From the NCBI GenBank assembly GCA_016714085.1, contig JADJNW010000026.1, positions 1 to 22,120 on the forward strand: a stretch of 22,120 nucleotides of DNA, given 5' to 3'. The position numbers were made by a program, and so were the translations under genes. Shown piece after piece: positions 16,828-22,120 of this stretch (the stretch's first letter is position 1; every line of letters begins with the position of its first letter). Under the pieces are notes generated by a model. The model was not told the DNA's origin, searched no databases, and saw only the letters and a program-made list of their open reading frames with translations. This DNA comes from Saprospiraceae bacterium (lineage in GTDB: Bacteria; Bacteroidota; Bacteroidia; Chitinophagales; Saprospiraceae).

Positions 16828-17136
16828 GTGGAGATAGCCCGGCTGAGCCTGTGGCTGCGCACTGCCCGCACCGGACGCAAACTCGCCGACCTGAGCCACC
16901 GCATTAAAATAGGTAACTCGCTCATCAGTGACCCGGCTGTAGCTGGGGATAAGGCGTTTGATTGGGAGAAGGAATTTCCAGAGGTGTTTAAGAAGGAGGT
17001 TTTGATGTGGTGGTGGGGAATCCGCCTTATGTGCCAACCGAATACCTTCCAGCGGAAGAAAAGAATATTTTCAAAAAATTACAAATCAGCTTATGGTAGA
17101 ATTAATATCTACCCTATTTTTATGAAAAATCTTTAA
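16828..17136 (+). CDS. Open segment with the methyltransferase middle part
   Basis: True coding in this frame is about 16828-16996 (EIARLSLWLRTARTGRKLAD to PEVFKK). From 16997 the real protein runs in another frame, GGFDVVVGNPPYVPTEYLP, then returns to this frame after about 17080 (YKSAYGRINIYPIF). Part of the 15251-18311 locus. Confidence 0.4.
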   Translation: MEIARLSLWLRTARTGRKLADLSHRIKIGNSLISDPAVAGDKAFDWEKEFPEVFKKEVLMWWWGIRLMCQPNTFQRKKRIFSKNYKSAYGRINIYPIFMKNL

Positions 17137-17313
17137 TTATTTCAAAAGATAATGGCAGGATTGGACTTATAACTCCATATACAATTCTAAAAAATCAATA
17201 TTACGTTGAAGCAAGGAAATACATCTTGGTAAATTCAAATATATCTGTAATTGTCGACTTTAATGATTATAAAGTTTTTAAAGATGCCGCGGTGGATTCC
17301 GTTATAGTTATTC

Positions 17314-17817
17314 TTGAAAAACTTAGCCATTGATAATCAGATTCAAATACTAACTAACGTAAAAGATTTTGCATCAAAAGAATTTGAGGAAATTTATATT
17401 TCGCAAAAAGATATTCTACAAAATCCTGATTTTGCATTTAATGTATCTAAACACACAATTTTACTTGACAAAATCTATAAAAATACTTTAAAATTAGAAG
17501 ATGTAATTAATTTTAACCAAGGAATTATTACGGGGGACAATAAAAAATATATTACTTCACAAAATGTTGAAAACACTAAACCCGTTTTGACAGGAGCCGA
17601 TTTTCAAAGATATTTAATAAATAATCATAAAATTAAGTACGTATTATATGATACAAGTAAATTACATAGACCTAGAAAAGTAGAAATTTTTGAAGTTCCT
17701 GAAAAAATTCTATTACGACAAACTGGCTCTTATCCAATATGCGCACTTGACACAAATAGTTTTTATACACTAGACACAGTACATAATGGTTTATTAATAG
17801 ACGACGATTTTCCTTAA
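17314..17817 (+). CDS. Open segment with the DNA-specificity region
   Basis: 167 residues, AT-rich, with VINFNQGIITGDNKKYIT, VLTGADFQRYLINNHKIKYV and KILLRQTGSYPICALD, typical of TaqI_C/Eco57I target-recognition regions. The apparent TTG start is artificial. The segment ends by a T-run break at 17808-17811 and continues as SLKYILALLNSRLLRFLYE. Confidence 0.5.
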   Translation: MKNLAIDNQIQILTNVKDFASKEFEEIYISQKDILQNPDFAFNVSKHTILLDKIYKNTLKLEDVINFNQGIITGDNKKYITSQNVENTKPVLTGADFQRYLINNHKIKYVLYDTSKLHRPRKVEIFEVPEKILLRQTGSYPICALDTNSFYTLDTVHNGLLIDDDFP

Positions 17818-18095
17818 AATATATTTTAGCTCTTTTAAATAGCCGCCTTCTTAGGTTTCTTTATGAGATTAGTATTCAGGAAAAAGGAAAGTGTTTGCGC
17901 AAGTAAAGATAATCTATAAAGACCCTCTTCCAATTAAATTAGAATCTGAAGATAATCAGTAAAAATTATTTTCTGGTTAATAAAATTAGCAGAATCAAAC
18001 GAGGAGTATCTAATAATTCAATCCCGATTCCTCCGCACCATCCAGCGCCGTTTCGACCTCGCCACGCCCTCGCGCAAGCTCGAAGCTGGTATACC

Positions 18096-18311
18096 TTGAC
18101 GTTTAAGGATTTCGTCGCCGAGCTGAAGAAGCACAAAGTCACGCTCTCCATTAAGGAAGAAATGGAGTGGGAAGGCGTATTTGAGGAGCAGCGCGCCACC
18201 GCCCAAGCATTACAAGCGGAGATTGACAAAACTGACCGCGAAATCGATAAGCTTGTCTATGCACTCTACGGCTTGACGGAGGAAGAAATCGGCATCGTGG
18301 AGGGTGTCTGA
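18096..18311 (+). CDS. Open C-terminal tail of the restriction-modification enzyme
   Basis: 71 residues (TFKDFVAELKKHKVTLSIKE to LTEEEIGIVEG) with a charged coiled-coil-like helix, the usual end of this family. Restoring one T at 18087 (GAAGCTTGG) joins it to SRKLEAWYTL upstream. Confidence 0.55.
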   Translation: MTFKDFVAELKKHKVTLSIKEEMEWEGVFEEQRATAQALQAEIDKTDREIDKLVYALYGLTEEEIGIVEGV

Positions 18312-18315
18312 ACTG

Positions 18316-18390
18316 TGATTTATTTGATTTGTGTGATGGATGTGCTTGTTTCGTGTACGGCAGGTGGGTATCACAAAAATCAGAATCATC
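18316..18390. terminator. Imperfect inverted repeat after the restriction-modification gene
   Basis: Left arm GATTTATTTGATTTGTGTGA (about 18317-18336) pairs imperfectly with TCACAAAAATCAGAATCATC (18371-18390). It begins within ten bases of the stop at 18311, as expected for a terminator or an end-of-gene repeat. Confidence 0.4.
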
Positions 18391-18405
18391 ATCGATATCA
18401 CCTGA

Positions 18406-18438
18406 AGGCGTCCTACCGCTCCGAGCGGTAGGACGCCT
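18406..18438. repeat. Perfect 15-bp hairpin, 3' side of the restriction-modification gene
   Basis: AGGCGTCCTACCGCT (18406-18420), loop CCG, exact reverse complement (18424-18438). Differs from the 14618-14654 hairpin only in the outermost bases and one loop base. The two flank the restriction-modification gene. Confidence 0.75.
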
Positions 18439-18440
18439 GT

Positions 18441-18545
18441 CGCACGCACTGTCCATATTCCGCACAATCATTGTATCAAAATCGAACAGTATTTTATTGA
18501 TAATTGATAATTGATGATTGATTATGAATGGATTATAACTTTGGC
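18441..18545 (+). repeat. Upstream repeat, copy 2 (shared with 667-760)
   Basis: Same ordered blocks as at 667-760: ATTCCGCACA, TTGTATCAAAA, CGAACAGTATTTTATTGATA, TGATGATTGATT and a later TTGGC. It ends about 60 nt before the ATG of permease copy 6. The GATAATTGATAATTGATGAT part is itself a short near-repeat. Confidence 0.6.
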
Positions 18546-18882
18546 ACGGTGTTCATTTATATAATGATGATCCTATTCTTATAAGCCTAAAACACGGTGC
18601 TACTATGCTGCAAAATTATTTCACCATCGCCCTGCGCCATCTCTCCTTGCAATAAAGCTTACTCTTTTATCAATATTTTCGGGCTTGCCATTGGTTTGGC
18701 TTGCTTTATAGCTTGATTGCCACGTATGTCTTGTTTGAATTGAGCTATGATAATTTTCACGAAAAGGGGACCGCATCTTCCGATTGACTTCTATGGTAGT
18801 TTTGGAGGGGGCGCGTGAATTTGATTCGACGCCAACCGCAGCCTATCCAACGTTTACGCCAATTTCCTGAAGTGGAACGGGC

Positions 18883-19452
18883 GTGCGCATTTATGATGTG
18901 TCCGGCTCCTCGCCGATGGTGGTCAATTACAAAGATAAACTTTTTGAAGAAAAGGGATTCTTGTTTGCGGATTCTACCTTCTTCGATATTTTTTCTTTCA
19001 AAGTGCTGCGCGGCAATCCGAATACGTTGCTGGATGATCTCAATACCGTTGTGCTGACCGAATCTGCGGCGAAGAAGTATTTTGGAGAAGAAGACCCATT
19101 GGATAAATCCATTACCACCAACGGTACGACCGAGTACAGAGTAACCGGCGTTGTTGCGGATGCGCCTGCTAATTCTCAAATCAAATTTGATTTTATCGCC
19201 TCTTTTCATACTTTGGAAGGCTGGCGCGAGGAGATATGGAACTCTGCCAATTTTACGACTTACCTACAATTAAATAGTCCCAATGCTGCGCCGGAGCTTG
19301 AGAAAAGATCAGAACCTATATGGGTACGGCTTTGGGTGAAAATATGCCTGCAAATAGTTTTTGACGTATGTGCTACAGCCGATGCGCGATGTACCTCTGC
19401 GCCCCACGTGGAAGGCGGTTTGGAACACGGCAGTGATATTCGTTATGTGTAA
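18883..19452 (+). CDS. Open segment of permease copy 6 (first periplasmic domain)
   Basis: True coding about 18883-19302: VNYKDKLFEEKGFLFADSTF, VVLTESAAKKYFGEEDPLDK, VTGVVADAPANSQIKFDFIA. After about 19302 this frame is no longer the protein; the real one continues as QPMRDVPLRPTW in another frame. Confidence 0.5.
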   Translation: MRIYDVSGSSPMVVNYKDKLFEEKGFLFADSTFFDIFSFKVLRGNPNTLLDDLNTVVLTESAAKKYFGEEDPLDKSITTNGTTEYRVTGVVADAPANSQIKFDFIASFHTLEGWREEIWNSANFTTYLQLNSPNAAPELEKRSEPIWVRLWVKICLQIVFDVCATADARCTSAPHVEGGLEHGSDIRYV

Positions 19453-19520
19453 TTTTTCGGCGATTGCGCTGTTGATTCTGGCGATTGCTTGTATCAACTA
19501 CATGAATCTATCGACGGCTC

Positions 19521-19835
19521 GTGCCGCGGGCGCTGCTCGTGAAGTGGGCGTCCGCAAAGGTGATTGGCGCATTGCACAATCAATTATTCCAGCAATTTTT
19601 GGGAGAATCTACCTTAGTCACTTTTGCTGCGTTGCTGCTGGGCTTGTTTGGAGCATATTTGCTCATTCCAGCGTTCAATCAGTTGACCGATCGAGATATG
19701 ACTTTTGTTTTTCTGGAAAATCCTTACGCGCTGGCGGGTTTGATTGGCATTGGCGTGTTAGTAAGCTTGATTTCAGGGAGTTATCCGGCATTTTATGTTG
19801 TCAGGCTTTCAGCCAATACGCGTAATGAAAGGTGA
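19521..19835 (+). CDS. Open segment of permease copy 6 (membrane helices)
   Basis: From about 19572 this frame reads NQLFQQFLGESTLVTFAALL and LGLFGAYLLIPAFNQ, then LAGLIGIGVLVSLISGSYPA, the helices after the first FtsX motif. It passes to the next frame near 19795 (LSGFQPIRVMKGDFK). Confidence 0.5.
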   Translation: MPRALLVKWASAKVIGALHNQLFQQFLGESTLVTFAALLLGLFGAYLLIPAFNQLTDRDMTFVFLENPYALAGLIGIGVLVSLISGSYPAFYVVRLSANTRNER

Positions 19836-20226
19836 TTTTAAAACTTCTGGTGGCGGTGGGCAATTGCGCAAAGTGCTGGTGGTGTTTCAATTCGCGGTTT
19901 CCATATTCCTGATCGTCGGAACGATTGTTGTGCAAAATCAATTGGCATATATTCAAAATCGGAAATTGGGTTACAACAAAGATCAAGTATTGGTGCTACC
20001 GACCGATGGCAAGATTCGTCAGAACTTGGAGCGTTTCAAAACGGAATTTGAAGCCATTCCTAATGTGCAAAGGGTGGCGCTGGGTACAGAAACGCCTACT
20101 TTTGTTCAGGGAGGCTATAGCATTTGGGAGAAGGCAAACCATAGGATTTTCAATTGGGTGTCAGGGCTTTGGCGATTGATAAGATTATGTGCCTGTGTTG
20201 GATATGAATATTGTATCGGGCGCTAA
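19795..20226 (+). CDS. Open segment of permease copy 6 (start of second periplasmic domain)
   Basis: Real coding to about 20140: LRKVLVVFQFAVSIFLIVGT, NQLAYIQNRKLGYNKDQVLV and FKTEFEAIPNVQRVALGTET. The frame then changes near 20145. Confidence 0.5.
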   Translation: MLSGFQPIRVMKGDFKTSGGGGQLRKVLVVFQFAVSIFLIVGTIVVQNQLAYIQNRKLGYNKDQVLVLPTDGKIRQNLERFKTEFEAIPNVQRVALGTETPTFVQGGYSIWEKANHRIFNWVSGLWRLIRLCACVGYEYCIGR

Positions 20227-20998
20227 TTTCACGGATGCAGATTATGCCGATGTAAATAAAGCGGATTATAAAGAAAGTATTATCGATTTATTCTCAATGA
20301 ATCAGCTGCTACTGCATTAGGCTGGAAATCGGAAGAAGCAGTGGGTAAACAGGGTAAGCTTGAATGGCAGGCAGGGCGAAATTAAAGCAGTAGTGGAGGA
20401 TTTTCATTTTCTTCTTTGCACGAGGCAATCAGGCGCTGGTTATGTTTATTGACAATGTACAATTGAATAAAATTCTATTAAAATTAGATGGCGATCAAAT
20501 CTCCTCTGCAATAGCTGCTTTACAAAGCAAATGGAAAGCATTAGCGCCGCATCGTCCTTTTGATTATCAGTTTTTTGGATGAGGAATTTAGCAACCTGTA
20601 CGATACAGAAGAACACTGCAGGCGCATCGCTGCTACTTTTGCAGGTTTGGCGATCTTTATTGCTTGTCTTGGCTTGTTTGGTTTGACGGCTTTCGCCGCG
20701 CACAACAACACTAAAGAAATTAGTGTTCGCAAGGTGTTGGGTGCTACGATTACGGATATTATTACTTTTGTTGTCCAGACTTTCTATTGCTGGTAGCCAT
20801 TTCGATGCTGATTGCATTTCGGGAAGCTGGTGGGCGATGAATAACTCGCTGGAAGATTTCGTGTATCGTATCAATGTGAGTTGGTGGATATTTGCATTAG
20901 CAGGAATTGGCGCATTAGCGATCGCTTTGCTTACGGTTTCTTCGTAAGCATTTCGTGCAGCGAATACCAATCCTGTGGAGTCTTTGAAGTAGATAACT

Positions 20999-21086
20999 TT
21001 GGTATTATGGTGTTTTAGTTTGCTAGCGTTATAGTATCAAAATACCGAAAGACGTTACCTTAACACTAAAACACTATAAAACCACA
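20999..21086. repeat. GT/AC-rich inverted repeat C, after permease copy 6
   Basis: Left TTATGGTGTTTTAGTTTG, right TTAACACTAAAACACTATAA with AACCAC; the arms pair as TTAT(G/A)GTGTTTTAGT. Third member of the element family at 3287-3382 and 13305-13395, again starting within ten bases of a permease stop. Confidence 0.6.
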
Positions 21087-21145
21087 AAAATAAAGATTGA
21101 ACTCCATGCGACTGACCATGATACAAACCACTAAACATTAGTCGT

Positions 21146-22120
21146 ATGTTTGCAAATTATTCAAAATTGCGATTCGGGCCTGCTAAAAAACAGGCTTTAC
21201 AGTCTCATCATTGTCCTCGGCTTAGCTTGGGCTTGCGGCGGTTATCGTAGTTCTGCTGTACATTCCAGACGCAACTGAATTATGATAATTTCCATCCTGC
21301 TAATGCGGATGAAATTTACCGGGTTTCCATTTGCCCATCACGCCGACGCGGAGTCAGAGGATAGTTATGTCTTTACGCCGCCGATTAGTATTGTGATGAA
21401 AGCGGAATTCCCGGAGGTAAAAAACTACATGAGAATTTCCACCTCGCCCAGCATACATCGCTGTTGGAGATAAGTCATTGAAATAGGAAATCAGCCACGC
21501 CGATTCTACTTTTTTTGATGTATTTTCTTTTAAAATGAAGTCAGTAATCCGCAGCAAATGCTCGCGGCGCCTATTCGATTGTATTGACCGAATCTACCCG
21601 CACAGCAGTTGTTTGGAGGATGAGAGTGCCTTTCGGCAAAGCGGTGAAAATTGACAATCAGCAAACGTACCAAGTGAGTGGGGTAGTGGCGGATCCGCCC
21701 GTCAAATGCCCACCTGCAATTTCAGGCTTTGATTTCGTTTTCGGCAGCACCACGAACCAATACCTATTTGGATTGGAACGGTGGCAATCAATATATCACT
21801 TACGTTCAATTGCAAGAAAATGCTGCCCGGATCTTTACAAGTAAGTTTTGTTTACATAGCGGCATATCAATGATCGTACGCCAATTATGGCTTGCGGCAG
21901 GGCACTACAACCATTACATGATATTCACTTGAAATATAATGGATATTCTAAAAATCTGCGCACTAACCTATACATTTCGGCGCTGTGGGGTTGCTTATTT
22001 TGTTTATCGCCTGCGTCAGTTTTATTAACCTGACTACCACAAAAGCTATCTGGCGCACGAAGTAGGCGTCCGCAAAGTATTGGGTGCTTATAGGAAAAAT
22101 TTGATTGCCCAATTTCTGGG
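21146..22120 (+). pseudogene. ABC transporter permease, FtsX/MacB type (copy 7), frameshifted and cut by window end
   Basis: ATG 21146 gives MFANYSKLRFG (frame-restored MFANYFKIAIRALLKNRLYS), then the helix IIVLGLALGLAAVIVVLLYI. Next come NYDNFHPANADEIYRVSI (about 21270-21330), the first periplasmic domain in fragments (AHADAESEDSYVFTPPISIV, HADSTFFDVFSFK near 21495-21535, VKIDNQQTYQVSGVVADPP), the helix LLILFIACVSFINLTTTKA near 21990-22045 and VGVRKVLGA near 22062-22088. The sequence ends in LIAQFLG, just after the first FtsX motif. About six breaks in under 1 kb. Confidence 0.78.

Larger units (their letters stand above)
15251..18311 (+). pseudogene. Type IIG restriction-modification enzyme (Eco57I-like), about 1020 aa, frameshifted
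   Basis: A single-chain enzyme that both methylates adenine (SAM-dependent) and cuts DNA. N-terminal nuclease domain: ADGAIL at residues about 87-92 and the E-x-K of VIELKG at about 99-104 fit a PD-(D/E)xK site. Methyltransferase: motif X region KKDGVFYTPRYITKYIVENT (about 368-387), motif I DPGCGSGAFLNEA (from 16652), motif IV NPPY (17019-17030). A TaqI_C-like specificity region follows (about 17480-17990, with LKYILALLNSRLLRFLYE). The C-terminal tail has QSRFLRTIQRRFDLATPSRK and EIDKLVYALYGLTEEEIGIV, stop 18309-18311. About ten frame breaks, each in or beside a short homopolymer (for example 16436-16441, 16516-16520, 16822, 16995-16996, 17073-17078, 17808-17811, 17888-17890, 18087). Composition alternates AT-rich (16440-16795, 17060-17990) and GC-richer segments. 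No separate methylase is needed. Decay cannot be excluded, but conserved sequence on both sides of every break favours consensus errors. Confidence 0.85.
18605..20992 (+). pseudogene. ABC transporter permease, FtsX/MacB type (copy 6), multiply frameshifted
   Basis: Start ATG 18605 (MLQNYFTIALRHLSL) with the same N-terminus as copy 1 and the same upstream repeat. Helix 1 is broken near 18652. Then come LFELSYDNFHEKG (18731-18770), the first periplasmic domain with FFDIFSFKVLRGN and KKYFGEEDPLDKS, and the motif REVGVRKG at about 19540 (first FtsX motif, broken). Four helices follow, then the second periplasmic domain, badly fragmented at 20120-20560. The second FtsX motif, KEISVRKVLGA, is near 20716-20748. 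The end is NPVESLK, TAG 20990-20992, a shortened form of the family signature. At least ten frame changes. Confidence 0.8.

Noticed and set aside
18151..18514. Small ORFs containing VLPLRAVGRL or VLPLGAVGRL around the perfect hairpins
   Set aside because: They are translations of the inverted repeat itself and overlap the end of the restriction-modification gene or non-coding DNA.
15001..18600. BREX (pglX), DISARM or another multi-gene defence system
   Set aside because: Only one type IIG-like gene is present; no companion genes of those systems are visible, and the roughly 1020-residue length with a fused nuclease fits the Eco57I type.
869..20992. Programmed ribosomal frameshifting in the permeases
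   Set aside because: Breaks differ in place between copies, are too many, lack a shared slippery site, and also occur in unrelated genes.
1..22120. Insertion sequence or transposase explaining the array
   Set aside because: No DDE, HUH or recombinase-like protein was seen in any frame; the repeats are short hairpins without a mobile gene.

Overview
The window looks like a chromosomal piece of a Bacteroidota bacterium, perhaps Saprospiria- or Chitinophagia-like (inferred). Reasons: a row of roughly 800-residue FtsX/MacB-type permeases, each ending in a variant of NPVESLRSE; AT-leaning intergenic DNA without strong Shine-Dalgarno sites; and many short intergenic hairpin repeats of a kind familiar from that phylum. 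No rRNA, tRNA, CRISPR array, transposase or phage module was found.

Layout. 1-440 is the 3' end of an unrecognised gene on +, and 441-868 is mostly non-coding with one short coding remnant. 869-13302 holds five consecutive permease paralogues, all on + (copies 1-5). 13303-18604 interrupts the array. It carries a GT/AC-rich inverted repeat, a small unknown gene on - (13511-14199), a 21-bp minisatellite, a perfect hairpin, a string of mini-hairpins, a type IIG (Eco57I-like) restriction-modification gene (15251-18311) and a second copy of the perfect hairpin. 18605-20992 is permease copy 6, and 21146 to the window end is copy 7, truncated by the edge.

State of the genes. Only copy 4 (8305-10764, 819 aa) is fully open. 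Every other large gene is cut by frameshifts. Where I restored the frame by hand (copy 5, the restriction-modification gene, the minus-strand gene) nearly all breaks are a single base missing from, or occasionally added to, a short homopolymer. The protein on both sides stays conserved, and the pattern hits unrelated genes on both strands. This points more to uncorrected consensus errors (low-coverage long-read or 454-like data) than to biological pseudogenes. Copies 1, 2, 6 and 7 are so dense in breaks that real decay cannot be excluded. They are listed as pseudogenes because that is how they read; their large open pieces are listed separately.

How the genes may work together. The permeases are of the type that acts with a MacB/LolD-like ATPase, and often a periplasmic adaptor, to move or sense substrates such as peptides or lipids at the inner membrane. 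No ATPase or adaptor lies in the window, so partners must be elsewhere. The restriction-modification enzyme is a self-contained defence protein. Its position between two permease copies and two matching hairpins suggests a cargo segment in a repeat-rich, recombination-prone locus. I did not find a convincing new multi-gene system; the most unusual material is the non-coding repeats and the paralogue array itself.
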